DNA of 64,000 bases from Nitzschia sp. DOCU1 (taxonomy: Eukaryota > Bacillariophyta > Bacillariophyceae > Bacillariales > Bacillariaceae): the NCBI GenBank assembly GCA_951394045.1, contig OX595988.1, forward strand, positions 930,001 through 994,000, read 5' to 3'. Numbering within the stretch: the first letter of the stretch is position 1; each line of letters opens with the position of its first letter. Below the pieces are notes generated by a model, which made no database searches, was not told where the DNA came from, and was given only the letters and a program-made list of their open reading frames with translations. The translations under genes and the position numbers were made by a program. Below, in pieces: positions 19,556 to 29,042 of the stretch.

Positions 19556-19667
19556 TTACAGGGAAAGACACAGTCTAATCGTTCGTGCTTTTCAATTCAA
19601 AGAATGATAGCATTTGTTGTGTTTCCTCGTACGTCGCGTTCCCTCAAAGATTTCTGCCAAATCATCC

Positions 19668-20147
19668 TCAATCTGTAGCACTGATGGACTGGGGTGCTAG
19701 TAATTCAAAAGTTCCCCAAGGACGAGGTTCTCCAAAGGGACCAACGCAGGCGTCCAATGGAATATCAAACGAGTCACTGGAATCCTTTCCTTCACAGGTA
19801 TTTTTTTGAGAAGGGAAAATGGTGCGATGCAGATATGTCGTCGAATCGGTGCCTTTTAGTTCGTCCAAAACATCCAACCCGCTCCAGCTGGGATCATCTG
19901 GGAAAAGCGACCCCGATGAAAAACAAATACCGATTGGCGTCACGTAGCTCTTGCAGTCGCCTTGACACTTGTCATGACACAAAGTCATGTTGAGAAGGCT
20001 TGGATGACCGGCGGCGGGCTCGGGCGAGCACAGACTCGCCTTTGAAAACGTAGTTTCATCCAACGTTGGATGGAACACGACATCAACGCAGTAAGCATGA
20101 AACACACCGACGACCACAGCCAAAAGACAACTTAATATTTGAATCAT
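19668..20147 (-). CDS. secreted Cys-containing protein, hypothetical
   Basis: 159 residues from the ATG at 20147 (complement). I chose this methionine because it directly starts a clean signal peptide (MIQILSCLLAVVVGVFHAYC); the frame is open further upstream. The mature part has about seven Cys residues, including CHDKCQGDC, and no recognisable domain. It lies just upstream of the protease pseudogene on the same strand and could be the remains of its neighbourhood, but the sequence is not trypsin-like. Role unknown; exported or endomembrane by inference. Confidence 0.5.
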   Translation of the reverse strand: MIQILSCLLAVVVGVFHAYCVDVVFHPTLDETTFSKASLCSPEPAAGHPSLLNMTLCHDKCQGDCKSYVTPIGICFSSGSLFPDDPSWSGLDVLDELKGTDSTTYLHRTIFPSQKNTCEGKDSSDSFDIPLDACVGPFGEPRPWGTFELLAPQSISATD

Positions 20148-20614
20148 TGCATGAATCGATACAACCATTGATGGACAGGGACGAAGAATGGCGACGTGGA
20201 GCAACCATTGTGGGGGCGGCAAATCCAAAGATATCTTTCCCCTTTTGCTTCGCGCCTTTTTCGGGCTGCGCGCGTGCCGCGCTTCGCATTTGAATGAATT
20301 GGTCCGCGAACTCTGAGCGAGGGACGCTTTCGAGATTCGCGGTGACGCCCACGATCAATCAACGCCCAAGATCTCGCCGAAAACAGCCGTTTCAGCGAAA
20401 ACCATCATTCACAACAAAACCCAAAGATTGCTTGCAAGAGATCAAGCTACGAAAGCATTCACTATTTTACCTTCACAATCTTGCCACTCATCTCCTCTGT
20501 TTTAGTTTGTTGCTTTGTTGCTATCAAAAGTCGAGGACGAGGAAAGCTATTCGTCCTTTTTCTCTCGAAACTTGCAGCCAAAGAAATATCGCGCCACAAT
20601 TTCACGTTACCACA

Positions 20615-21664
20615 ATGACCATGTCGTTTGCACGCGCAGCCAACTTTGGAGACGCTGCTAGCTTGTCTCGCAAGGAGCTTCAAGTGGCGTTGAAAGCCAA
20701 TCATCTTCCTTCAGGCGGAACCAACGACCAGCTCCGCGAGCGGTATGCTGCTTTTCTTCAACCGCAAACTTCCAACCAGCACGGAGTCATTGATTTGACA
20801 GGAGCGTCTTACCCGACCATGACTACCGTCGCAAAGACAGCAAGTAAACCCAAAAGCAAACCGAAAGAAACGGTCGAAAAGCGCCTCAAACGCTACCGCA
20901 GTAGCTGCCCCAGGGCAGTCCAAGAGCGCATTGACCGAGCTCGAACTCAGCTGATGTATCTCGTCTCCAAGGACGAAATTGCCGACATGGAATCCCTCAC
21001 TTGCAACTTTGTGGTTCTGGGATCGACTGGAAATGTCTACAACGTCGCGATTCAGTGTGTCCCTCATTGCACTTGCCCGGATCATGCCAAGGGAAATCTC
21101 TGCAAGCACATTCTATTTGTTCTGCTCAAGGTCATGGCCGTCCCGCCACACTCGCCCCTCGTGTACCAAGCGGCTTGGATCGGATCTGAGCTAGAAGAAA
21201 TGTTTCAAGGTATGCGTCAACGTTTTCGTCATGTCAGTGGCGCTGTCTTGGCAAACAAAGCAGTCCGTGATGGTTATGCTAAGCTTAGCCGTGGCGAAGA
21301 TCTAGACTACAAAGGGGCCCAGGGGGATATTGGTGTCGCCCGCCGGACGGATGTAGACGATTGCCCGATTTGCTTTGACGCTCTGGGCACTGGTACGACT
21401 ACTACGTACTGCCGTGCACAATGTGGTGCCACCTTTCATCAAGGATGTATCCGCCATTGGCTGCAGCAGCATCGCACCAAGCCCACTTGCCCCATGTGCC
21501 GAGGACCATGGGGAGAAGCTTTTGGTGGTAAGCTGAATGGTGTAGCTCAAAGTGAAGGATACACCAATCTTGGTCGCTTGTCCGGACAGTCTCCGGTTCG
21601 AGACACTAGCACCTACAACTCTTCACCATGGAATGGGTATGGCAAGTATCGTCGCTATCGGTAA
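20615..21664 (+). CDS. SAP-SWIM-RING protein, probable E3 ubiquitin ligase
   Basis: 349 residues from the ATG at 20615. Residues about 15-50 form a SAP-like helix-helix motif (LSRKELQVALKANHLP). A SWIM zinc finger at about 148-170 reads CTCPDHAKGNLCKH. A RING finger at about 250-297 runs from CPICFDAL through QCGATFHQGCIRHWL to CPMCRG. SWIM plus RING resembles ZSWIM2/MEX E3 ligases; the added SAP motif suggests action on DNA or chromatin in the nucleus. The C-terminus is Gly/Tyr/Arg-rich. The domain order is clear; the substrate is unknown. Confidence 0.85.
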   Translation: MTMSFARAANFGDAASLSRKELQVALKANHLPSGGTNDQLRERYAAFLQPQTSNQHGVIDLTGASYPTMTTVAKTASKPKSKPKETVEKRLKRYRSSCPRAVQERIDRARTQLMYLVSKDEIADMESLTCNFVVLGSTGNVYNVAIQCVPHCTCPDHAKGNLCKHILFVLLKVMAVPPHSPLVYQAAWIGSELEEMFQGMRQRFRHVSGAVLANKAVRDGYAKLSRGEDLDYKGAQGDIGVARRTDVDDCPICFDALGTGTTTTYCRAQCGATFHQGCIRHWLQQHRTKPTCPMCRGPWGEAFGGKLNGVAQSEGYTNLGRLSGQSPVRDTSTYNSSPWNGYGKYRRYR

Positions 21665-22375
21665 ATGCGGCAACATGTGAAGATTGAAGCTCAAGATTTG
21701 AACAAATCAAAGATTCAGAGCTTCAGGTGTTGCTTTTGTGGAAATCCAAGAGGAGGCAACCGTACTTCAAATTGGGTGGTTCGTGAAAGTGAAACGCTTG
21801 CATTTCATGCGATGCGTTTCACACATATTGGTTCAGAAAGAAATAGGAGGTAAACACAAATAGAACTCGTTACCATAAGCTACTACACTCCATAACCGCT
21901 TCTACTACCGGTAGCTAGTAACTAGCTAGCTACCGGTAGACTACTATTCGAGACGGGCAGTTCTATTTATGCATAGGACTCGCATTCGTCGCGTCTAGAG
22001 AGGTCCTGCCGGCTGGTCGAGTATGTTCGTAGATACGTACAATACTCATACTCTCACAGACATTGGCTCGCTAGTTTGACACCATCACCCACCGCAACAT
22101 GAAAATCCGACAATGGCACACCACACGCCGATGCAAACAAAAGTTTTGCTTACTACGAACACTATCCACTTTGCGCCACCACCCTTCGCATATTTATAAC
22201 ACAAGACCTCATTTGCCTGGCTACACGCATTGCTTCAAGTAAAAAGTAAAGTTTGCATCGACCAGTGCAACAGAAAATCAAAGAAAAAAAGTCCAAAAGA
22301 GGGCAACGGGCAAAGCCAATCAGTCAACAAAATACTACGAAGCCCGAATCCTCTTGCGCAAATTTGAAATATACC
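21665..22375. other. intergenic region with a perfect nested palindrome
   Basis: 711 bp between two plus-strand genes. It holds the inverted repeat at 21905-21939 and an AT-rich CATATTTATAAC at about 22189-22200 that could be a TATA-like element for the gene starting at 22376. No gene seen. Confidence 0.4.
21905..21939. repeat. inverted repeat made of two CTACCGGTAG palindromes
   Basis: Arms CTACCGGTAGCTAG (21905-21918) and CTAGCTACCGGTAG (21926-21939) are perfect reverse complements separated by 7 nt. Each arm itself starts or ends with the 10-bp palindrome CTACCGGTAG. Confidence 0.85.
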
Positions 22376-23071
22376 ATGGTTCAATCATTGAATACAAAAG
22401 CATTACTAACTCTGGCGTCGGTCGTACGGCGGCCGTCATTGATGGTTCCCCATGTTACATTGGATAATGTCTCCCAGCTTCACTACCAAGCGTTGAAAGA
22501 CAAATGTGGCATTCGAGCTGTTATTTTCGACAAGGATAACACGCTGACGGCACCTTATGCAAATGCGATTCATCCGGATGCATCTGCGGGCCTGCAAGCT
22601 GCCAAGTCCGTGTTTGGCAGTGAGAATGTGGCTATCATGAGCAACAGCGCCGGAACACTCGACGACCCGGACTATGAGGATGCCAAGCGTATCGAAGAAG
22701 CGTTGGGAATTGCCGTGATTCGACATAACGAAAAGAAGCCCGGTGGTCTACCAGAAGTGTTGGAGCATTTTAAAGTTGAAGACCCTGCGTCGTTGTGCAT
22801 GGTCGGGGATCGACTTTTGACGGATGTTGTGTTTGGCAATTTGTATGGGATGTTAACGGTTCATACATTACCCTTATGCAAGGGAAGTGAGAACAGTGCA
22901 GACAATACAATAGCAAAAGTGATTCGGAATGTTGAAAATGCTGGCCTATACGGAAATTGGTTTGGTGGTAGATATTTGCTGCAGAAAAAACTCGCCCACA
23001 AGTTTTGGCCGGGCGAGGATGAGTGTCCGCTTCGAATAGTGCCGCCCTCTGACGAGGACACGACAGCCTAG
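22376..23071 (+). CDS. GEP4: Gep4-like HAD phosphatase (phosphatidylglycerophosphatase)
   Basis: 231 residues from the ATG at 22376. HAD-superfamily motifs are VIFDKDNTLTAP (catalytic Asp pair), IMSNSAG (motif II), KKPGG (motif III Lys) and MVGDRLLTDVVFGN (motif IV). The DKDNT motif together with SNSAG and KKPG is the Gep4/YqeG signature. Gep4 dephosphorylates phosphatidylglycerol phosphate on the matrix side of the mitochondrial inner membrane, a step toward cardiolipin. The first 35 residues contain Arg and Ser and could be a targeting leader. Plastid location is possible, because phosphatidylglycerol is also made there. Confidence 0.85.
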   Translation: MVQSLNTKALLTLASVVRRPSLMVPHVTLDNVSQLHYQALKDKCGIRAVIFDKDNTLTAPYANAIHPDASAGLQAAKSVFGSENVAIMSNSAGTLDDPDYEDAKRIEEALGIAVIRHNEKKPGGLPEVLEHFKVEDPASLCMVGDRLLTDVVFGNLYGMLTVHTLPLCKGSENSADNTIAKVIRNVENAGLYGNWFGGRYLLQKKLAHKFWPGEDECPLRIVPPSDEDTTA

Positions 23072-23216
23072 CTAAGCTGCAATAGATTAGTCAAATATGC
23101 GAATGAACTATCACATACTACATTTTCTTGTTCGAAAGCTCAAGATTGTTCTTGGCGTAAAGAGATTGGAATGCATTCTCCAGATTGTCGCCAGGGAGGG
23201 ATCAGGGTGATAAATT

Positions 23217-24278
23217 CTAGTCCATGATCTGTGCCAGGAGGCACTCGCCGACTAGAGATAGAGAAGGCTCGCGCCTCGGAAGATCACGCGGTGGGGATCT
23301 GGGGCTAGTAGGCGGGCTGTTGTTCACTGGTGGAAATTTCTTGGCTACCGACGGGTGGGCGTCCCCAGTAGCCCAACTCATTGAAAAATACCTCCATCTC
23401 GGGGGACTCAAAGACAAATAACTTGATTGACGACGCGCATGGGCTTTTCTCTTCTCATACGCTAACAACGCTTGGCTGATTGCTTGGCACCAGGCATCAC
23501 GCCCTTCACGAGGGCAGCTGAAACTTCTCGTGATTTGAACCGAATGCTCGTCCACAGATTTCTTCACGTGCCGAATCTGAAATCGAAAGCAATTCCATTT
23601 GGACTTGTCCTCATGATCCTCAGGTACGACGACAGCAGAATCAAGCTGGATGACTGTAGACGGAGTGGGCGACGAAGGGTGCCAGTATATTTGCAAAAGT
23701 GGAACATCGACTTCGTGTGCTGGAATCCGAGCAAGCTGTGGGGTGGGATAATCCGTGAGCACCGACAAACTTGGCATAAACATTACACGAAAGCAAAAAC
23801 ATTGTACGGTAGTCAATTCTCTTACCGAAAGAACGGCCCAACGGGGTTTCCATGCTCTGCTCCCCATCCAATCCATGCCTGTGCCCTTCTTGTGCATCCA
23901 GCCTTGCACAAGATTTTCAGTTACGACATAAGGTACTCCACCAGAAAGGACCCCCGGCATCATGGACCCCTCTTCATCCATATCTTCAATACTAGACGAC
24001 TCTGTCTCGCTTCCGCTGTCTTTGAAGAGACAGTCGTAAAGCTTCTGAAGCCCCGATTCTTCCACAGTCTGCCTTCCTTGCTGCAAATGCCTGTTGCAAC
24101 ATGGGCAGGATGCCATACCCTCGACCGTGGACGGCCCTATGAGATCGCAATCTTTAAGTTCAGGAGTGCCCGAAGACTCGGGATCAACGACGTATTGCTG
24201 CTTTTTCTTCATTGTCGCCTTTGTCATCTTCTTGGAGCTCAGTCTTTTGGCGCTTTTTCGAAGGAAAGGAAGTGCCAT
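23217..24278 (-). CDS. pleckstrin-homology domain protein (two exons)
   Basis: ATG at 24278 (complement). A probable intron at 23736-23825 (90 nt, GTAAGA...CCACAG) keeps frame and contains no stop, so the unspliced frame is also open. Spliced length is 323 residues. The evidence for splicing is that it joins WKPRWAVLS directly to LARIPAHEVDVPLLQIYW, restoring a PH beta-strand pattern. The PH domain spans about residues 125-265, starting VQGWMHKKGTGMDWMG and ending REGRDAWCQAISQALLAYE. The N-terminus is basic with a CPCC motif; the C-terminus is Ser/Pro-rich. PH domains bind phosphoinositides or proteins; the partner is unknown. Confidence 0.75.
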   Translation of the reverse strand: MALPFLRKSAKRLSSKKMTKATMKKKQQYVVDPESSGTPELKDCDLIGPSTVEGMASCPCCNRHLQQGRQTVEESGLQKLYDCLFKDSGSETESSSIEDMDEEGSMMPGVLSGGVPYVVTENLVQGWMHKKGTGMDWMGSRAWKPRWAVLSVRELTTVQCFCFRVMFMPSLSVLTDYPTPQLARIPAHEVDVPLLQIYWHPSSPTPSTVIQLDSAVVVPEDHEDKSKWNCFRFQIRHVKKSVDEHSVQITRSFSCPREGRDAWCQAISQALLAYEKRKAHARRQSSYLSLSPPRWRYFSMSWATGDAHPSVAKKFPPVNNSPPTSPRSPPRDLPRREPSLSLVGECLLAQIMD

Positions 24279-25239
24279 ATTTCCAAGTCCTAGTTGATTG
24301 ATTCCCAATTGATTGTTAAAACAAACGATGCTGATTCAGCCGTTGCCCTTTACTTTCCTTGAGAAAAAATGCCACCGCACTCATTGGGGTCCCGTGGGTT
24401 TCTGATGATGATGGGATTGGATGCACATCTGAGTACAGTAGAAAGGAAATCGTGAAGAAATTTTTCTTTCTATGTGCATCGGCTCGCGGAAAATATGCCG
24501 ACGACGACCAAATGAAGAGCGTTGGGTCTTATCACGCGAATTTTAACTTTGGAGAAAGGTAAAAACACGAGTATTCGATTTTTGTATCGTTTGCTCTTAT
24601 GTGTTTCGGCCAACTCGCCACCACATACTTAGGGATTTCGGAAAATTTAGCTATTCAAACTGGTGAACGAACAAGAGTCAAAACGTTCTACTCCGAAATC
24701 CACAACGAAATCCCACAATAATGTTATGAATAGAGACACAGGGTTTCGTCGTGATAGCGTTGCGCCTCGGCAAAGTGGTACACGATAGACAACGTCAACT
24801 CCACTCGAACCCTCTTGATTTTTTGGTACGGGACTCTCGGAAAGTTCTTTGTAGCAATAGCAATTTAAAGCTTTCGATGACATTTCCTTTTGATTCGAGA
24901 ACGAGTTGGTAATACAGGATACTAGCTATAGAGCGAGATGCTTCCACAGTGACAGAAGTTGATGACCACAAACAGCTACGCATTAGTGTCCACGAGCTAG
25001 AACAACACAGAAACATAATATACGTAGTGCTACTAGTGAATTATCGAACGGCGGCGCAGGGCATCACTGGTCCCCATCTAGCTAGCCGTCATCATCATCA
25101 TCATCGTCACCATCATCAATCCGCTGCTAGCGCATGTATCCAAGATACCTTTCTTGTCCTCCCAAACCATCCCATCGAACCGCAATCGTGGCTACTACTC
25201 CCTCCGAACCTCCTGTAATCTTTGCAGCATTCACAACAT
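24279..25239. other. intergenic region, no gene seen
   Basis: 961 bp. It contains a short ATC-type microsatellite near 25088-25120 and otherwise unremarkable sequence. It should carry the promoter of the PH-domain gene and the 3' region of the next minus-strand gene. Confidence 0.4.
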
Positions 25240-25908
25240 TTACTTTTTCTTGGCATGCAGTGCTTTCCATTCCACCAATTCCTTCAACTCGACGAAAATT
25301 GGCCAACCGACACAAAATACCAAGAGTGCCCAAAAGCTAGAGATTTCATTCGAGAACCGCAAACTCCTTTCACAATGTCGGTAGGCGATAGCGCACTCTA
25401 TAAAATGAGCCAAGACGGCCACAATCCACGCCATGAGGACGACCACGGCGAAATTGTGGGAGGATCCAAAAATCATGGTCACCGTCTTTTCCGTTCGTGG
25501 CATTGTGTCCAGCAGCTCTGTCATTCCAGCGACCCCAAGTCCCATGGCAGCAATCGACAGTATAGAACACGTCACAAGAATCAACAAGGCCAAAGGTTTG
25601 GTGAATAGCCAGCTGAATTTGGGAGCGCAGATTCGACTTTGGAGTCGAAGCATGAACACTTTGTCGCCGCTGAGCGGTGGACTGAATTTATAAGTGGCTT
25701 TCTTGGGCATGGAACACGCGTCGCCTTTGCACGTCACATACGATAGCTGACACTCTTTGCTGGTGAGCGAAACAACCTTGCAGGATGTAATCTTGGACCC
25801 CGCAGGAATTTCGCCGACTCGTTTGGTCATGGCATACACCATGGCGGGATATTTCTCGTTCATTTCTGTAGCAACTTTTGTTGCGGCCTCGGCGGTGAGT
25901 TCTGCCAT
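25240..25908 (-). CDS. membrane protein with N-terminal DUF2470-like domain
   Basis: 222 residues from the ATG at 25908 (complement). The first 95 residues are soluble, with MNEKYPAMVYAMTKR and two nearby Cys residues, resembling the small heme-oxygenase-associated DUF2470 fold. Three hydrophobic segments follow, at about 105-130, 145-170 and 190-212, with FWALLVFCVGWPIF in the last, and the C-terminus is Lys-rich (HAKKK). The KKK end could act as an ER retrieval signal. The function is not known; the domain call is by resemblance only. Confidence 0.5.
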   Translation of the reverse strand: MAELTAEAATKVATEMNEKYPAMVYAMTKRVGEIPAGSKITSCKVVSLTSKECQLSYVTCKGDACSMPKKATYKFSPPLSGDKVFMLRLQSRICAPKFSWLFTKPLALLILVTCSILSIAAMGLGVAGMTELLDTMPRTEKTVTMIFGSSHNFAVVVLMAWIVAVLAHFIECAIAYRHCERSLRFSNEISSFWALLVFCVGWPIFVELKELVEWKALHAKKK

Positions 25909-26366
25909 GATGATACTGATTGTGATATACTTGAACTGTCGTTGTCGAGGGAATGGGAGAGTGGACAGTGAATGGATGTGGTCTGCTGCCAATGATTATT
26001 GTGAATGCCGTCGTGAAACCTTGTCCTTTCGATGCCATTTACTCCCGTGGAGGCTCGTTGCTGTGACGAAAACTCCCCATCGGTGGAAGGAGCTTCCGGG
26101 TCCTTTTTGCTCTCGGAGAGAAATCCTTGCTGGCGGCCCGGCGCGCGAACACGTCATCGATCCAAGGATGCATCCCAGAAACCACAATGACACAAATCGA
26201 CCACGAACGACCTGATGACCATGATTGCCAACAGCACAGAAATCCTGCTGACACATGAGACAAGTCAATCCAAAGACGCGAGAGAAACAATAAGAGGCCC
26301 CTCTCTGAATATACGCATTATCGGTACTTCTTGGAAACTGCACGAAGCTTGCGCCCTCTCGGAAAT
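25909..26366. promoter_or_regulatory. divergent promoter region
   Basis: 458 bp between the starts of the DUF2470-like gene (minus) and the thylakoid-targeted gene (plus). Short frames on both strands are not credible. Confidence 0.35.
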
Positions 26367-27452
26367 ATGCTGCCGAGAAAAGTCCTTCGTATTGCTGCTT
26401 TCCTGGCTGGTTTTGCAATCTACTCGACAGCTGGATTCACATCCTCGCGGCCGACTCGTGTGGATGGCGTCTCGCTATCTGGTGTTTCCAGGGATAGTAG
26501 TAACAACTTGTCTACACTGACTCCGAGAACGAATTTGTCCCCGTCCAAAAAGTTAAAAAATGCGCCGAACGGCGAATCTGGCACCAAGAGTGTCGTCGAC
26601 CGCCGAAAAGCTTTTGCGGCTCTTTCCACATTGGCCATCGGTGTGATTTCCACAACAGCAAAACCCGCCAATGCCTATGATCGGACATTTCCTGACGAGC
26701 TCACCGGTTCGGATCGACAAACGATTACAATGGGGTCGCGACTCAATTCGCAGCAGCGAGCCACGGCTGCCGCAGCCACGGCCCAAGCCAATCGATCCAA
26801 TTTACAAAACTTTAATCTGCAAAACGATCTTGGACCGTCACTGGCATGGGGTGCGGCTCTCTGGTTGCTGTCGGGATCTCGTTCCAATCCTCTGGCTACA
26901 CCCCTTGCCAACCTTCTCTATGACGAAAAAGATGAAGATTGGCTTCGTGACCGTAACGATGGATTGTTTGCGGCACCACCGTTCGAATTCTTGTTCATTT
27001 TGAGCGCCGTCTTTGCCTGTCTGGGAGTTCTTACGCAATTCTTGTTACTACAGTTAGCAGAAGGCGATTCCGATGTCTGCTTGCAGCTTGCCGGCGTGAG
27101 TCTGATTGGAGGTGCCACGCTGGAGTTGGGTCGCATTGCGAGTGGTGAAAAGGGGGAGACTCGGGAAGAGGCGGATCGATCCAATCAACTTCGAGAAGAG
27201 TTTGCTGAGTTTGCTAGCAAGCGATTGACGCCCGGAGGAAACTGTCATCGCTCTGATATTGTGTCTGCTTTTCGCCGTTACTTTGCCAAGTATCGCCAGG
27301 CCGACAGCGAAGAGTATCCCTTGACGGACTTGGAAATCGAACAGCTGCTGCGATCATGGAATCGGATTGAAAATCGAGGAAGAGCCGAAATGACATCAGC
27401 AGGCTTCTACTACGGTATACAAATCAACAAAGAAGCCGATGTCTTTGTTTAG
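26367..27452 (+). CDS. thylakoid-targeted membrane protein, conserved hypothetical
   Basis: 361 residues from the ATG at 26367. Residues 1-25 are a signal peptide ending STAGFTSS, an ASAF-like plastid motif. A Ser/Thr/Lys-rich transit stretch follows, then a twin-arginine leader RRKAFAALSTLAIGVISTTA ending in KPANA, so the protein should pass to the thylakoid by the Tat route. The mature part has hydrophobic helices around residues 158-172 and 210-245 (FLFILSAVFACLGVLTQFLL). A C-terminal charged region follows, with a helix pair (DIVSAFRRYFAKYR and LEIEQLLRSWNR). No enzymatic motif seen. The three-step targeting is clear; the role in photosynthesis is inference. Confidence 0.7.
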   Translation: MLPRKVLRIAAFLAGFAIYSTAGFTSSRPTRVDGVSLSGVSRDSSNNLSTLTPRTNLSPSKKLKNAPNGESGTKSVVDRRKAFAALSTLAIGVISTTAKPANAYDRTFPDELTGSDRQTITMGSRLNSQQRATAAAATAQANRSNLQNFNLQNDLGPSLAWGAALWLLSGSRSNPLATPLANLLYDEKDEDWLRDRNDGLFAAPPFEFLFILSAVFACLGVLTQFLLLQLAEGDSDVCLQLAGVSLIGGATLELGRIASGEKGETREEADRSNQLREEFAEFASKRLTPGGNCHRSDIVSAFRRYFAKYRQADSEEYPLTDLEIEQLLRSWNRIENRGRAEMTSAGFYYGIQINKEADVFV

Positions 27453-27614
27453 GAACCCTGTGAGCCCTGACCAGATTTGAATTGTACGGCCTGGAGCTTG
27501 CCTAGAGGGACTGAAAAGCACGGCACACATTCATGCTAGAGAGGATTATACAAAGCTATGGAGTAGAATGAAGAACATTCTAAATGTATCAAAATCGTCA
27601 TGTCAAGTCGCTGG

Positions 27615-29042
27615 TTACTCTATTTCAATAGTACCTTCACTTTGTTCAACGCCAGCGGTAAGGTTGCGTTCACCATGGCACACGTCGCACACCAACGCCA
27701 GAGAACGATTGCTATATGTACAACGGAGACACTCCCAGTCATCAGATGACGATTCCTCGTCCACTGCGGTCGCCTTTGCAATGGGTGGAACATGTGATGC
27801 AGCGTTTCCAGCACGCACAAGCGCTCGATCGCCAGGAGGCGACGTCAAATCAATCGTCTCCGGCTCGATTGTCTTTATTCGTTTGGCAGTTCTATCAGTA
27901 GTTGGAGTGGGTGCTGTCAAATCGACGAGAACTTGGGCATGGGCCGGTGATTTCTTACTCGAGGCGGCCTCCTTTTGTACCGCTCGGGGTTTTGAATCAT
28001 GCTCGTCCTTTGGAAGTGGCACGACCGGATTTTCGTCGCTCGCATCATCATAATCGTCATCCAAAATTTCAATGACACAGGGCTCTTTGGATGCTTCAAT
28101 CATACGTTTGAGTTGCTCCATTTGTCGGCACCGCCTTTCCGCCGCTCTCGCCATGGCTTCCCGACGAGACCTAGGAGATGCTGGATTATTAGCGCCGTTT
28201 TCGTTTAAACGGCGTCCACCAGCAGTATTGATGTGCCCATCCAACAATCGACTCTTTCCAGCCACATTGCTGATGGGAGTTTCTCCTCCCAATCGTTGAC
28301 CACCTGTTTCAGGGATATTAGGAGCTGCCGTGGCCGCCGCCGATCCCCTGCCCCCATAAATGACGTTTCCCATAGTTTCAAGCTGCAGCATGGCATGCTC
28401 TTCTAAAATTTCCTCCATGAGGTTGTAAAAGTCTTTGGAATGATTCTGGTGGACGCAATGCGATAATTCATGCGCCATGGTCCCTGCCACATCTTCCCAG
28501 GACAATAGTTGTGTATTGTGATGCCGTGGTTGTCGTAACCTCAAATGAATCGAGTGACTAGTACTAGATGACCGATGACCTCCCCTGCGAAAGAAGGACG
28601 TCTGGTTGTATCCCCACACATTGTCCGACTGTTTTCGGAGAGGACGACGGCGACCGGGCTGGCTGTCCAAGCCGTCGCCGCAACAGCACAATTCCGATAT
28701 CGACATCACGTTGTAGCCACGCCGTTGAATGATGGGCTGGAATTCCTTCCATACTCGCTCAAGAGTTTCTTTGCAGGCATTTGCCATGGGGAGTATCGGG
28801 ATATGACAAAGTGGAATGCTGCTTTGGGTAGCATTGGACGACGACTTGAAGGAGGTGGCCGGTTGACAATAGGATCCTGAAAGTGCTGGCGGCAGGGCAG
28901 GTAATTTGGCGGATGGTGGGGCGCTTTGTGCTACCGTATTGTTCACGCTGTTACCAGCAGAATCATCAAATTCAGGGGAACCATGATGAGATTGAGACCC
29001 GAGATCACGCAAAGTGACGATGCGTCGATTTTGCGGGGCCAT
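27615..29042 (-). CDS. Wss1-like WLM metalloprotease with SUMO-interaction motifs and RanBP2 zinc finger
   Basis: 475 residues, single exon, ATG at 29042 (complement). The WLM protease domain (about residues 85-235) contains the zinc-binding active site MAHELSHCVHQNHSKDF (HExxH with third His). Downstream are hydrophobic-acidic stretches typical of SUMO-interaction motifs: CVIEILDDDYDD, VLVDLT and ETIDLTS. Near the C-terminus a RanBP2-type zinc finger reads WECLRCTYSNRSLALVCDVC. Wss1 and SPRTN cut proteins crosslinked to DNA, and Wss1 is directed there by SUMO. The same parts are present here in one chain, so a nuclear role in DNA-protein crosslink repair is likely. Confidence 0.88.
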   Translation of the reverse strand: MAPQNRRIVTLRDLGSQSHHGSPEFDDSAGNSVNNTVAQSAPPSAKLPALPPALSGSYCQPATSFKSSSNATQSSIPLCHIPILPMANACKETLERVWKEFQPIIQRRGYNVMSISELCCCGDGLDSQPGRRRPLRKQSDNVWGYNQTSFFRRGGHRSSSTSHSIHLRLRQPRHHNTQLLSWEDVAGTMAHELSHCVHQNHSKDFYNLMEEILEEHAMLQLETMGNVIYGGRGSAAATAAPNIPETGGQRLGGETPISNVAGKSRLLDGHINTAGGRRLNENGANNPASPRSRREAMARAAERRCRQMEQLKRMIEASKEPCVIEILDDDYDDASDENPVVPLPKDEHDSKPRAVQKEAASSKKSPAHAQVLVDLTAPTPTTDRTAKRIKTIEPETIDLTSPPGDRALVRAGNAASHVPPIAKATAVDEESSSDDWECLRCTYSNRSLALVCDVCHGERNLTAGVEQSEGTIEIE

